DNA of 36,824 nucleotides from Enterorhabdus sp. P55 (lineage in GTDB: Bacteria > Actinomycetota > Coriobacteriia > Coriobacteriales > Eggerthellaceae): positions 1 through 36,824 of the forward strand of contig NZ_QWKK01000015.1 in assembly GCF_009911695.1 (NCBI RefSeq). Direction: 5' to 3'. This document shows positions 20,072 to 28,290 of the stretch, one piece after another. The notes beneath the pieces were generated by a model. The model was not told where the DNA came from. It ran no database searches and was given only the letters and a program-made list of their open reading frames with translations. Position 1 is the first letter of the stretch. Each line of letters opens with the position of its first letter. A program made the position numbers and the translations under genes.

Positions 20072-21025
20072 GTGTCGAGGCAGCGGAGGGGCGGCCCGTC
20101 CGGCAAGGCCGCGCGCCTGGCGCGCCGGCTCAAGCTCGCCAGCGCGTCCGAGCTCAAGCGCCAGACCTTCTACGCTTTGGAGAACGCCTCGCGCGGGCGC
20201 CTGGCGGCGAAGGCGACGGGCTTTGCCCTCTTCGCCCTCATCGTGGCCAATGCCGTCATCGTGTTCTTCTCGGCGGAGCCGGGGCTCGACCCGGTGGCCG
20301 CCTGGGTCATCGCGCGGTTCTACACGTTCTCCACCATCTGCTTCGGCCTCGAGTACCTCGCGCGCATCTGGATCGCCGACCTGGCCTTCGGGGACGTGTC
20401 GCCCTGGCGCGCGCGGCTGCGCTACGTGTGCTCTCCCCTCGGCATCATCGACCTGCTCTCGTTCATGCCCAACCTGGTGGCGTGGTTCGTGCCGGTGACG
20501 CCGCAGCTGCATGACGCGGTCAACGTGCTGCGCCTCGTGCGGCTCATCAAGATATCGCGCTATATGCGCGGGCTGCGCACCATCGGGCGCGTGCTCTCCA
20601 AGCGCAAGCACGAGATAGTGGCGTCGTTCCTGGTCATCGGCCTGCTCGTGGTGGTGTCGAGCATCCTCATGTACGAGATAGAGAGCCCGGTGCAGCCCGA
20701 TGCGTTCAACAGCCTGCTCACGGGGCTGTACTGGGCGGTGGAGACGGTGACGGGCACCGGCTACGGCGACATCGTGCCCGTGACGGTGCCGGGGCGCCTG
20801 GTGGGCTCGCTCGTCATGCTCCTGTCGGTGGCGCTCGTGGCCATCCCCGGCGGCATCTTCGCGGCCGGGTTCGTGGCGGAGTTCCAGAACGCGAGCCTGC
20901 GCAAGATCGAGCGCGACGAGCGCCGCGGCAGCCGCCCTGCGGCGAAGGCGCCCACAGACGGCGGCGCAGCAGGCGAAGAGGAGTCCGACGGCGATGACGC
21001 CGGGCCGACGGAGGGGGAGGGGTGA
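20072..21025 (+). CDS. Voltage-gated-type potassium channel
   Basis: The 317-residue protein has six membrane segments of the voltage-gated channel fold. The S4-like segment VLRLVRLIKISRYMRGLR (about 152-169) has regularly spaced Arg/Lys residues. The pore loop carries TVTGTGYGD (225-233), the K+ selectivity filter with Thr where many channels have Val. The C-terminal tail is charged and rich in Glu, Asp and Gly, with no RCK domain. The GTG at 20072 is preferred because AAGGGAGG lies 7 nt upstream; an in-frame ATG at 19937 has no such site and adds 45 Arg/Gly-rich residues. The divergent antiporter gene suggests a small ion-homeostasis locus. Confidence 0.88.
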   Translation: MSRQRRGGPSGKAARLARRLKLASASELKRQTFYALENASRGRLAAKATGFALFALIVANAVIVFFSAEPGLDPVAAWVIARFYTFSTICFGLEYLARIWIADLAFGDVSPWRARLRYVCSPLGIIDLLSFMPNLVAWFVPVTPQLHDAVNVLRLVRLIKISRYMRGLRTIGRVLSKRKHEIVASFLVIGLLVVVSSILMYEIESPVQPDAFNSLLTGLYWAVETVTGTGYGDIVPVTVPGRLVGSLVMLLSVALVAIPGGIFAAGFVAEFQNASLRKIERDERRGSRPAAKAPTDGGAAGEEESDGDDAGPTEGEG

Positions 21026-21128
21026 TTCCGCCGGTGACGCGCGGGCGCGCCCGGCTGGCTTCGGGCCGCCCGGCTCCCGGCGTCTCGGGCCGCTCCGGCG
21101 CTGAGGGGAGGGGCGGCCAGACGGCGCG

Positions 21129-22100
21129 CTACAGCAGCGTCTCGGGCGTGGGGCCGTCGACCGCAGGCGCGGCCAGGTAGGCCTCAAGGTCGTCCCAGAC
21201 GCGAGCCGCCACGGCCACGCCCTCCTCGTAGAGGGCGAGCAGCTTGGCCTGATCCTTCTCCATACTTGCCACTTCCACCGGGTGATCGGGGCGGATGACG
21301 AAGGCGCGTCCCTGCTCGTGGAGGCGGTCGACGCCGCGGCTTACGCGGTTGTACTCGAAGTGGCGGTTGGCCAGCCGGTCGAGGAACCGCGGGTAGTCGG
21401 CGAAGCGCCGGTCGAGCACCGGCATGAGCTTGTTCGGCCCCTTCACGTAGGAGGCGTCCTGGGTGCAGACGACGATGTGCTTGCGCGCGCCGGTGGCCAT
21501 CGAGTAGGTGATGGGGATGGAGTCGCACGTGCCGCCGTCGAGCAGCTGCTTGCCGCCGATGGTGACGATCTCGCTCACGAGCGGCATGGACGACGACGCG
21601 ATGAGGTAGGGCACGTCGGCGCGGGCATCGGTGAAGCGGTGGTAGTCCGCCTCGCCGGTGACCAGGTTGCTCGCCACCGTCACGAGCTCCATGGGGGAGG
21701 CGTCGAAGGCGTCGTAGGGGAAGGGGTCGAGCACGTTGGGGATGGCGTCGAAGCTCATCTCGCGGCCGAAGGCGTTGCCCGTGCGCACGAAGCTCTTGAG
21801 CGACAGGTAGCGCCAGTCGGTGCAGTACTTGAGGTTGATGTAGCAGCCGCGTCCGGCCTGGCCCGCCACGTAGTTGTAGCCCATGAGCGCGCCGGCCGAC
21901 ACGCCGATCACCCGCTCGCAGAACAGGCCCCGGTCCATGAAGTAGTCGAGCACGCCGGCGGTGAACAGCCCCCGCATGGCGCCGCCCTCGAGCACGAGGT
22001 TGGCGTGCGTCAGGTCGTGCCCGCGCCAGGCTACGGGAAAGTTCACCTCCGCGCGGGGGTAGTCGGCCTCTATCTCTTGGGTAAGCGTCAGGGAATCCAT
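21129..22100 (-). CDS. Patatin-like phospholipase
   Basis: The 323-residue protein carries the patatin catalytic parts: LVLEGGAMRGLFTAGVLD with the glycine-rich oxyanion segment (39-44), GVSAG with nucleophile Ser68, and LLDGGTCDSIPI with Asp188 of the Ser-Asp dyad. The C-terminal region (FVIRPDHPVEVASMEKD) matches the extension typical of bacterial YjjU-like patatins. It should hydrolyse acyl esters of lipids in the cytoplasm or at the membrane; the substrate is unknown. The ATG at 22100 is chosen because GAGAGGA precedes it; the 47 extra upstream residues run through the promoter. No signal peptide is present. Confidence 0.9.
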   Translation of the reverse strand: MDSLTLTQEIEADYPRAEVNFPVAWRGHDLTHANLVLEGGAMRGLFTAGVLDYFMDRGLFCERVIGVSAGALMGYNYVAGQAGRGCYINLKYCTDWRYLSLKSFVRTGNAFGREMSFDAIPNVLDPFPYDAFDASPMELVTVASNLVTGEADYHRFTDARADVPYLIASSSMPLVSEIVTIGGKQLLDGGTCDSIPITYSMATGARKHIVVCTQDASYVKGPNKLMPVLDRRFADYPRFLDRLANRHFEYNRVSRGVDRLHEQGRAFVIRPDHPVEVASMEKDQAKLLALYEEGVAVAARVWDDLEAYLAAPAVDGPTPETLL

Positions 22101-22124
22101 GGTCGTCCTCTCGATTTGGTAGCC

Positions 22125-22130
22125 ATTATA
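22125..22130 (-). promoter_or_regulatory. -10 element for patatin gene
   Basis: TATAAT on the minus strand (plus-strand ATTATA, 22125-22130) lies 25 bp before the patatin start, giving a leader of about 18 nt. No clear -35 is visible at 16-18 bp. Confidence 0.5.
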
Positions 22131-22184
22131 GTTCAGTTTTATGCCATTGCGGGAACGCCGGCGAAACGCTTGGGAGGCGGAGCC

Positions 22185-22190
22185 TACAAT
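22185..22190 (+). promoter_or_regulatory. Possible -10 element for trxA
   Basis: TACAAT at 22185-22190 lies 81 bp before the trxA start in the short region shared with the divergent patatin gene. It lacks both a TG extension and a -35, so the call is tentative. Confidence 0.35.
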
Positions 22191-22270
22191 GGGTTTCCAA
22201 GGCGAGCCGCCCTCCCGAGCGGCTCTGAACGTACAGCTCACTGTCCATCAACCTGCAAGGAGGCAGTCCC

Positions 22271-22579
22271 ATGAGCGAAGTCATCTCTTCCGCTGATTTT
22301 TCGTCCAAGGTGCTTGAGGCGCCGGGCAAGGTGCTCGTCGACTTCTTCGCCACCTGGTGCGGCCCGTGCCGCATGCTGGCGCCCGTCCTCGACGAGGTGG
22401 CGGCCGAGAACCCCGCCGTCAAGGTGTACAAGGTGGACATCGACCAGAGCCCTGACGTGGCCGCGCGCTACGGCGTGACCTCCGTGCCCACCCTCATCGT
22501 GTTCGAGGACGGCCAGGTGGCCAAGCAGACCGTCGGCGCCCAGCCTAAGCAGAACCTCCTGGCCCTGCTGAACGCCTAG
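22271..22579 (+). CDS. trxA: Thioredoxin
   Basis: The 102-residue protein has the thioredoxin active site WCGPC with Cys30 and Cys33, the cis-proline segment SVPTLIVF, and FFATWC before the site. It is normal in length and lacks a signal, so it acts in the cytoplasm as a general disulfide reductase. AAGGAGG precedes the ATG. It lies just before thioredoxin reductase, its electron donor, with a hairpin and T-run between them that may reduce read-through and keep thioredoxin in excess. Confidence 0.97.
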   Translation: MSEVISSADFSSKVLEAPGKVLVDFFATWCGPCRMLAPVLDEVAAENPAVKVYKVDIDQSPDVAARYGVTSVPTLIVFEDGQVAKQTVGAQPKQNLLALLNA

Positions 22580-22597
22580 CCGGCCAGCATCCTGTCG

Positions 22598-22627
22598 AAG
22601 CGCCCGGGCGTGAGCTCGGGCGCTTTT
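22598..22627 (+). terminator. Terminator or attenuator between trxA and trxB
   Basis: AAGCGCCCG (22598-22606) pairs perfectly with 22617-22625 around a 10-nt loop, ending in TTTT. It is only about 20 bp before the trxB start, so partial read-through is likely if trxB has no other promoter. Confidence 0.75.
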
Positions 22628-22645
22628 GTAGAGTAAGGAGCACCC

Positions 22646-23611
22646 ATGGACCTCAACACGTCGGGCGATGCGCTCGCCCGCGAGACGGAGACGGTCGATT
22701 TGGCGGTCATCGGCGCCGGCCCGGCCGGCATGACCGCAGCCCTCTACGGCGCGCGCTCGGGGCTCTCCACCCTCCTGTTCGAGCGGCTCTCGCCGGGCGG
22801 GCAGGTGGCCACCACCGAGCATCTGGAGAACTACCCGGGCTACGCTGACTCCACGAGCGGCTTCGACCTGGCCATGAAGATGCACGAGCAGGCCTCCTCC
22901 TTCGGCGTGCGCACGGTCTCCGAGGAGGTGACGGGCGTCGATCTGTCCGTCGAGCCCAACCTCATCACCACGCCTTTCGGCTCCTACCGCGCCCGCACGG
23001 TCATCGTGGCCACGGGCGCCGTGCCGGCCCAGCTGGGGCTCGCCCACGAGGATGAGCTGCGCGGACGCGGCGTGTCCTACTGCGCGACCTGCGACGGCAA
23101 CTTCTACCGCGGCCGCGACGTGGCGGTCATCGGCGGCGGTGACACCGCAGTGGCCGACGTCATCTACCTGGCGCGCATCTGCCGCACGGTCTACCTCGTC
23201 CACCGGCGCGACAAGCTGCGCGCCACGGCCATCTACCACGAACGCCTGCGCGAGCTGGACAACGTGGAGCTGTGCTGGGACAGCGTGGCCGAGGAGCTCC
23301 TCGTCGAGGACGGGAAGGTGGCCGGCCTGCGCCTGCGCAACGTCAAGACCGACGAGAGGCGCGTGCTCGACGTGGCAGGCGTCTTCGTGGCCGTGGGCAT
23401 GCGGCCCAACACCGCCTTTCTCGCGGGTGATTTGGAGCTTGACCAGTCTGGCTACGTCATCGCCGACGAGATGGGGCGCACGGCCATGCCCAACGTTTTC
23501 GCCGCCGGGGACGTGCGCGTGAAGGAGCTGCGCCAGGTGGTGACCGCCGTCGCCGACGGCGCCAACGCCGCCACCGCCGCAGCCGACTACCTGGACTGGA
23601 AGGCCCGCTAG
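22646..23611 (+). CDS. trxB: Thioredoxin reductase
   Basis: The 321-residue flavoprotein reduces thioredoxin with NADPH. The FAD-binding GAGPAG motif is at residues 23-28, the redox-active CATC at Cys146 and Cys149, and the NADPH-binding GGGDTA at about 163-168. The C-terminal FAD motif appears as MPNVFAAGDV. AAGGAG lies just before the ATG at 22646. It forms a unit with trxA upstream. An 8-bp GC hairpin without T-run (23618-23645) follows the stop. Confidence 0.97.
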   Translation: MDLNTSGDALARETETVDLAVIGAGPAGMTAALYGARSGLSTLLFERLSPGGQVATTEHLENYPGYADSTSGFDLAMKMHEQASSFGVRTVSEEVTGVDLSVEPNLITTPFGSYRARTVIVATGAVPAQLGLAHEDELRGRGVSYCATCDGNFYRGRDVAVIGGGDTAVADVIYLARICRTVYLVHRRDKLRATAIYHERLRELDNVELCWDSVAEELLVEDGKVAGLRLRNVKTDERRVLDVAGVFVAVGMRPNTAFLAGDLELDQSGYVIADEMGRTAMPNVFAAGDVRVKELRQVVTAVADGANAATAAADYLDWKAR

Positions 23612-23663
23612 CCGCTCGGCCGGCGCCTCGCGGGGGACGCCGGCCGCCTGCGCGTCCGCCGGG

Positions 23664-25118
23664 GTGCTCGGTGGCCGTTCCCGTCTCGCGCCTGTTGAAA
23701 AACCGTTGACTAGGCGTATACTTTTGGCTGAGGACGGCACCCTCGTCAAGGCGAACCAGGACTGGTTCCCGCTGTTCGTGGAGACCAACTCCATCGCCGA
23801 CATCACCTTCACGAGCTCGAACCCCGGCGTGATCGCCATCGAGCCGAACGACACCCTGACCGACCGCGCGTTCGTGGAGGGCAAGACCGACTACGGCGTG
23901 GGCGCCAAGGCGAAGGTGCTCTCGGCCGGCAAGACCACCATCACCGCCACCATCAAGGGCACCGGCGCCTACGCGAGCGTGACCAAGAGCTTCGACGTGT
24001 ACATCTTCCCCGACCTGGCCAAGAAGCTCCAGCTCTCCATGACCGAGACGGCCTATGACACGAGCCGCGCCGACGGGACCATCCGCCCGGGCGACACGCT
24101 GCGCTACATCGTGACGGCGACGAACGAGGCGGCCGACACCGCGTGCATCAACCCCATCTACGAGCTGGGCATCCCTGCCGACACGACGTTCTCGGCGCTC
24201 ACCATCGTCGACCTGGAGGGCAACGAGGTGACTGCTGACTACGACGTGGCTGACGGCAAGGTGGTGGTGGCGAGCCTGCCGACGCTCTTCGGCGGCCAGG
24301 CCTACCGCTTCAAGCTGGACGTGACGGTCAACCCGGACGTGGTGAGCAAGGCGCCGGGCGAGAAGCCTGACTTCCTGAGCCATTCGGAGGCGACGGGCAT
24401 CTACGGCGTCAACCCCGACAAGTTCGAGTGGGACGACCGCATCCCCGCCGAGGGGCTGCCGGTTGACCCGGCAGACGCCGAGGCCAACCCGACGCTGCCG
24501 CCGAGCCCGGACGCGGCGCCCGAGCCGGAGCCCGAGCCCATCGTGCCCGACCCGGACACGGCCACCGAGATCCTCGGCGGCGACCTGAACGACCCTGAGC
24601 CGGAGGATCCCTCCGATCCCGACGGCCCCAAGAAGCCGGGCGTGCCCGTGGGCCCGGTGAAGCCCGGCTGGAAGAGCGTGGCGGTGACCTTCGACGCGCT
24701 CGTGACCGAGGAGGCTGTGGGCAACGACGTGGGTAACACGGCCACGGCCCACGGCACGCTGCCCTCCACGCTCACGCCGGGTGGCACGAAGCCCGCGCCG
24801 GGCGGCCCCTTCGCGCCCTCTGACGGCTGGCACTCCTTCGTGGAGGACCACCCTGGCATCGCCAACCCGCAGCCGACCTACCCCTCGAAGGACGTGGGGC
24901 CTGCCGGCGGCATCGTGGCCGCTCCGACGGGCGACGGGGGCGCGAGCGGCGCGGACGGCGACCTCGACGCGAAGCGCGCTCAGACGCTGCGCCACCTGGC
25001 ACAGACCGGCGACGAGGCGGCGGCTCTCGCCCTCGTGGCCGTGGCGGCGCTCATAGGCTGTGCCGCCGTCCTCGTGCTCGCCGCCCGCCGTCGTCGCGCC
25101 GCCGGCTCCTGGCGCTAA
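23664..25118 (+). CDS. LAXTG-anchored Ig-like surface protein, apparently 5'-truncated
   Basis: The frame gives up to 484 residues. An Ig-like (BIg2-type) domain comes first (ADITFTSSNPGVIAI to TKSFDVYIF). A DUF11-like domain (GDTLRYIVTATNEAAD) and a Pro/Glu/Asp-rich spacer follow. The end is a cell-wall sorting signal: LAQTGDE at 445-451, a hydrophobic segment and RRRR. LAXTG is the motif favoured by class E sortases of high-GC Gram-positives. No signal peptide is present: the first 60 residues are hydrophilic, there is no ribosome site, and a promoter-like pair lies within them. A sorting signal without a secretion signal is contradictory, so this is probably the 3' remnant of a longer gene. 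No sortase gene is in the window. Confidence 0.65.
   Translation: MLGGRSRLAPVEKPLTRRILLAEDGTLVKANQDWFPLFVETNSIADITFTSSNPGVIAIEPNDTLTDRAFVEGKTDYGVGAKAKVLSAGKTTITATIKGTGAYASVTKSFDVYIFPDLAKKLQLSMTETAYDTSRADGTIRPGDTLRYIVTATNEAADTACINPIYELGIPADTTFSALTIVDLEGNEVTADYDVADGKVVVASLPTLFGGQAYRFKLDVTVNPDVVSKAPGEKPDFLSHSEATGIYGVNPDKFEWDDRIPAEGLPVDPADAEANPTLPPSPDAAPEPEPEPIVPDPDTATEILGGDLNDPEPEDPSDPDGPKKPGVPVGPVKPGWKSVAVTFDALVTEEAVGNDVGNTATAHGTLPSTLTPGGTKPAPGGPFAPSDGWHSFVEDHPGIANPQPTYPSKDVGPAGGIVAAPTGDGGASGADGDLDAKRAQTLRHLAQTGDEAAALALVAVAALIGCAAVLVLAARRRRAAGSWR
23695..23722 (+). promoter_or_regulatory. Promoter-like -35/-10 pair before surface protein
   Basis: TTGAAA (23695-23700), a 16-bp spacer and TATACT (23717-23722) form the best sigma-70-type pair in the window. 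It lies inside the 5' part of the open frame of the surface protein, which argues that translation does not begin at the upstream GTG. Confidence 0.55.
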
Positions 25119-25431
25119 TCTCTGGCGGCGGGCAACGACTGCCCGCCGCCTCCGGGGCTCCCGCGAGCGCAACCGGCACCCTGGCGCGGCGGTTCCAGCG
25201 CACCCGTGGGCGCGAGCCGGCCGGCGGCCTGGCCTGCTCCGGTGCCCCTCGCCCGTGGCGCCCGCCGGGGGCGTTCGAGTGCGGGGGAGCCCCCGGGCGC
25301 AGTGGGGGAGCGCGGAACGACCGTGGCGCGCGCCTTCCCCTTCTTCTCTCTTCTCCTCTGGCGAGGGCTTGCGCTGGTCTGGTATCATTAAGGGCTGTGC
25401 GAAAACGATGCGACCCTAAGGAAGAGCCGTC
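25119..25431. other. 313-bp intergenic region before prfA
   Basis: It contains an 11-bp perfect GC hairpin at 25124-25150 without a T-run, a likely end for the surface-protein transcript, and the prfA promoter near its right end. The middle shows no convincing gene or repeat. Confidence 0.6.
25380..25388 (+). promoter_or_regulatory. Extended -10 promoter for prfA
   Basis: TG-G-TATCAT (25380-25388) lies 44 bp before the prfA start. No -35 element is seen at 17 bp, as with the other extended -10 promoters in this window. Confidence 0.6.
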
Positions 25432-26505
25432 ATGCAAGAAGCAGGAATGCGCGAGAAGCTCGTGAAGATCATCGAGGCCTACGAGGAGCTCCAGAACAAG
25501 ATGGGCGACCCCGCGGTTCTGGCGGATCAGAAGGAGTACAACCGCCTGGCCAAGGAGTACGCCAACCAGGGGCCCCTGGCCAAGAAGGCCGCCGAGTACG
25601 TGCAGGCGGCCGATGATTTGGCCGAGGCCAAGGAGATGCTCTCCGACGCGGAGATGAAGGAGTTCGCCCAGGAGGAGATCGCTCGCATCGAGGGCATCCT
25701 GCCGGCGCTCGAGGAGGACATCAAGTTCATGCTCATCCCCGCCGACCCGGCCGATGACAAGGACATCATCGTGGAGATCCGCGCGGCAGCCGGTGGTGAC
25801 GAGGCTGCCATCTTCGCCGGCGACCTCTACAAGATGTACGAGCGCTTCGCCGGATCCCAGGGTTGGAAGACCGAGACGATGGACGTGTCGCCCTCCGAGG
25901 CCGGCGGCTACAAGGAGATCCAGTTCAAGGTGAAGGGCGACAAGGTGTACTCGGTCATGAAGTTCGAGTCCGGCGTGCACCGCGTCCAGCGCGTGCCTAA
26001 GACCGAGTCCCAGGGCCGCATCCACACCTCCACGGCCACGGTGGCGGTGCTGCCCGAGGCCGACGAGGTGGAGGTGGAGATCAACGAGAACGACCTGCGC
26101 ATCGACGTGTACCGCGCTGGCGGCCCGGGTGGCCAGTGCGTGAACACCACCGACTCGGCCGTGCGCATCACGCACCTGCCGAGCGGGCTGGTGGTGCAGT
26201 CCCAGGACCAGAAGTCCCAGCTGCAGAACAAGATCGCGGCCATGGCCGTGCTGCGCGCCCGCCTCTACGAGAAGATGCTCGCCGAGCAGCAGGCCGCCGA
26301 AGGCGCCGAGCGCCTGGCGCAGATTGGCTCGGGCGACCGCTCGGAGAAGATCCGCACCTACAATGGCCCGCAGGACCGCGTGACCGATCACCGCATCGGC
26401 TACAACGGCACCTACAACGGCGTGCTGCTCGGCGACAGCCTGGGTGACGTCATTACCGCGCTGCAGGCCGCCGATCGCGCCCAGAAGCTGGAGGCGGCGG
26501 TCTAG
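25432..26505 (+). CDS. prfA: Peptide chain release factor 1
   Basis: The 357-residue factor ends translation at UAA and UAG. It carries GGQ at 233-235 ([20 protein letters not shown]), which enters the peptidyl-transferase centre, and the RF1-type PxT motif as PKT at 189-191 in RVPKTES, which reads the stop codon. A long N-terminal helical domain precedes these. The start at 25432 has AAGGAAG 6-7 nt upstream; a second in-frame ATG five codons later is less well placed. prmC, whose product methylates the GGQ glutamine, follows 84 bp downstream. Confidence 0.97.
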   Translation: MQEAGMREKLVKIIEAYEELQNKMGDPAVLADQKEYNRLAKEYANQGPLAKKAAEYVQAADDLAEAKEMLSDAEMKEFAQEEIARIEGILPALEEDIKFMLIPADPADDKDIIVEIRAAAGGDEAAIFAGDLYKMYERFAGSQGWKTETMDVSPSEAGGYKEIQFKVKGDKVYSVMKFESGVHRVQRVPKTESQGRIHTSTATVAVLPEADEVEVEINENDLRIDVYRAGGPGGQCVNTTDSAVRITHLPSGLVVQSQDQKSQLQNKIAAMAVLRARLYEKMLAEQQAAEGAERLAQIGSGDRSEKIRTYNGPQDRVTDHRIGYNGTYNGVLLGDSLGDVITALQAADRAQKLEAAV

Positions 26506-26563
26506 GCGCCGCGTTGCCGCCGTGTCGGCGGTGTCGGCGAAAACGAGAGCGGAAAACGGAGTG

Positions 26564-26586
26564 AAGGGCGCCGCGGGGCGCCCTTT
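26564..26586 (+). terminator. Hairpin with short T-run between prfA and prmC
   Basis: AAGGGCGCC (26564-26572) pairs with 26577-26585 around a 4-nt loop, followed by T. It ends just before the prmC start and could be a weak terminator or occlude the prmC ribosome site. Confidence 0.5.
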
Positions 26587-26589
26587 CCG

Positions 26590-28290
26590 ATGGATGGGGA
26601 GACGATGACGGAAGAGACGTGGACGGCGCGAAGGGCGCTCGAGTGGACAAGCGGGTACCTGGAGCGCCGTGGCGACGAGAACCCGCGGCTCGCGGCCGAG
26701 TGGCTGCTCTCTGAGGCGTGCGGCCTCACGCGCGTCCAGCTCTACATGGACTACGATCGCCCGCTCTCGGCGGAGGAGCGCGAGGTGCTGCGCGGCTACG
26801 TGACGCGCCGTGGCCAGGGCGAGCCGCTCCAGTACATCGCCGGCGAGGCGCCGTTTCGCTACCTGACGCTCAAGGTGCGCCCCGGCGTGCTTATCCCGCG
26901 GCCGGAGACCGAGGTGCTCGTGAGCGAGGCGCTCGCGTGCCTGCCGCCCGCCGCCCCGCGGGCCGCCGCCTGGAACGCTGAGGCCGCCGAGCAGGAGGCC
27001 GCCGCCGTGGCCGCCCTCAAAGAGCAGCTGGCCGAGCTGGCGGCCGTCCAGGGGGGCGCGGCCCGGACCGGAGACGCGGATGGCGCGGACGCGGGGCACG
27101 CGGGAAGCGTGGATGGCGCGGACGCGGACGCGGGGTACGCGGGAAATGCGGGTGCGGACGACCCCGGGTACGTGGCCGCGGGCGGTTCCGAGCGTGGGGG
27201 AGGCGCGGACGGCGGGCGGGCGAGCGCGGGCGACCACGGACGTGTGGGCGTCGGCGACCCCAGGTGCGCGGGGGGCGCGGCTGCGCGGTGCGCGGATGCG
27301 GTTGGCCCTGGGCGTGTGAGCGCTGGCCCTGGACACGCGGGCGCTGGCGACGCTGGGCGAACGGGCGGCGGAGGCTCCGCGCGTGTGGGGGGCGCCTTTG
27401 ATTCTGATGGCGCGCCTACCGAGGGCGTCGATCGCGTCGCCGTGGCCGCCGACTCTGCTGCGAAGGCGACGGATGTTTCACGTGAAACACTCCTTCGTGA
27501 GGATTCGGCGTGCGGGGTGCATGTCACGTCCGAGATAACAGCTGACGCCAACATCGACGTCGATGCTGCCGTCGCCGTGGCTGCCGGCTCTGCTGTGCAA
27601 ACGACGGATGTTTCACGTGAAACATCCGCTTTAGAATATTCCCCAAAGAGGAATTATGCCCCAGATGGGGTTTCCGACGTTTTTCGCGGCGGCGCCTCAG
27701 CGGACGACAGGTCCGGGGCATCGCGGGGGGATGCCGCCGGCGAGGCGGAGGAATCGGACTCGCGTGGTTACTTCCTGGTGGCGGACGTTTGCACGGGGAG
27801 CGGGTGCGTTGCGTGCGCCATCGCGTCTGAGCGGCCCGACACGCGCGTGATCGCAGTGGACATAGCGCCGGAGGCCGTGGCGCTCGCGCGCGAGAACGTG
27901 CGGGCCGCGGGCGTGGCCGAGACGGTGCGCGTGCTCCAGGGCAATCTGGGCGACCCGGTGCCCGAGCGCTATCTGGGTCGATTCGACCTGGTGGTGTCGA
28001 ACCCGCCCTACGTGCCGACCGACGTGCTTGCAGGCATCCCGCGCGAGGTCTCGGACTATGAGCCGACGCTCGCCCTCGACGGCGGCGCCGATGGGCTCGA
28101 TCTGTTCCGCCCGCTCGTCGCCTGGGCCGCACGCGCCCTGCGCCCCGGCGGCGCCTTCGCCTGCGAGCTGCACGAGGGTCACCTCGATGAGGCTGCCGCC
28201 CTTGCCCGTGCCGCCGGCCTCGAGCACACGCGCGTCGTCGCCGACCTCGCCGGCCGCCCCCGCGTCCTCGTGGCCCGCAAGCCGCGATAG
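26590..28290 (+). CDS. prmC: Release-factor glutamine methyltransferase with large parS-bearing insertion
   Basis: PrmC methylates the GGQ glutamine of release factors. The N-terminal helical domain (about 10-95) and IPRPETEVLV (102-111) are intact. The SAM-binding motif VADVCTGSGC (397-406), IAVDIAPEAV and the catalytic NPPY (471-474) are intact in the C-terminal part. In ordinary PrmC these halves adjoin, giving about 280-300 residues. Here residues about 121-392 are an insertion rich in Ala, Gly, Asp and Arg with degenerate GADADAGYAG-type repeats. Two canonical parS sites fall in it, each encoding DVSRET (295-300, 340-345). The insert keeps frame, so the enzyme may still work. The start is 26590, or Met6 at 26605 which follows GGGGAG closely. 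Confidence 0.92.
   Translation: MDGETMTEETWTARRALEWTSGYLERRGDENPRLAAEWLLSEACGLTRVQLYMDYDRPLSAEEREVLRGYVTRRGQGEPLQYIAGEAPFRYLTLKVRPGVLIPRPETEVLVSEALACLPPAAPRAAAWNAEAAEQEAAAVAALKEQLAELAAVQGGAARTGDADGADAGHAGSVDGADADAGYAGNAGADDPGYVAAGGSERGGGADGGRASAGDHGRVGVGDPRCAGGAAARCADAVGPGRVSAGPGHAGAGDAGRTGGGGSARVGGAFDSDGAPTEGVDRVAVAADSAAKATDVSRETLLREDSACGVHVTSEITADANIDVDAAVAVAAGSAVQTTDVSRETSALEYSPKRNYAPDGVSDVFRGGASADDRSGASRGDAAGEAEESDSRGYFLVADVCTGSGCVACAIASERPDTRVIAVDIAPEAVALARENVRAAGVAETVRVLQGNLGDPVPERYLGRFDLVVSNPPYVPTDVLAGIPREVSDYEPTLALDGGADGLDLFRPLVAWAARALRPGGAFACELHEGHLDEAAALARAAGLEHTRVVADLAGRPRVLVARKPR
27078..27420. repeat. Degenerate low-complexity repeats inside prmC
   Basis: The DNA is made of diverged short units such as GCGGATGGCGCGGACGCGGG, repeated with GTGGATGGCGCGGACGCGGA about 36 bp later and decaying thereafter. 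It encodes Ala/Gly/Asp-rich sequence. This looks like replication-slippage expansion inside the prmC insertion. Confidence 0.6.
27474..27489. promoter_or_regulatory. parS: parS site 1 (ParB-binding centromere site)
   Basis: TGTTTCACGTGAAACA is a perfect 16-bp palindrome identical to the canonical bacterial chromosomal parS, the loading site for ParB. It lies within the prmC frame. No parA or parB is in the window. Confidence 0.9.
27609..27624. promoter_or_regulatory. parS: parS site 2 (ParB-binding centromere site)
   Basis: A second perfect TGTTTCACGTGAAACA lies exactly 135 bp after the first, in the same reading frame. About 38 bp of flanking sequence to the left is also shared (27436 and 27571 onward), so the pair arose by duplication. 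An AT-rich patch (27631-27672) follows it. Confidence 0.9.

Noticed and set aside
27656-27850. Separate small gene inside prmC
   Set aside because: A ribosome-site-like AGAGGA precedes an ATG, but the 64-residue product has no family resemblance and lies inside an intact prmC frame.
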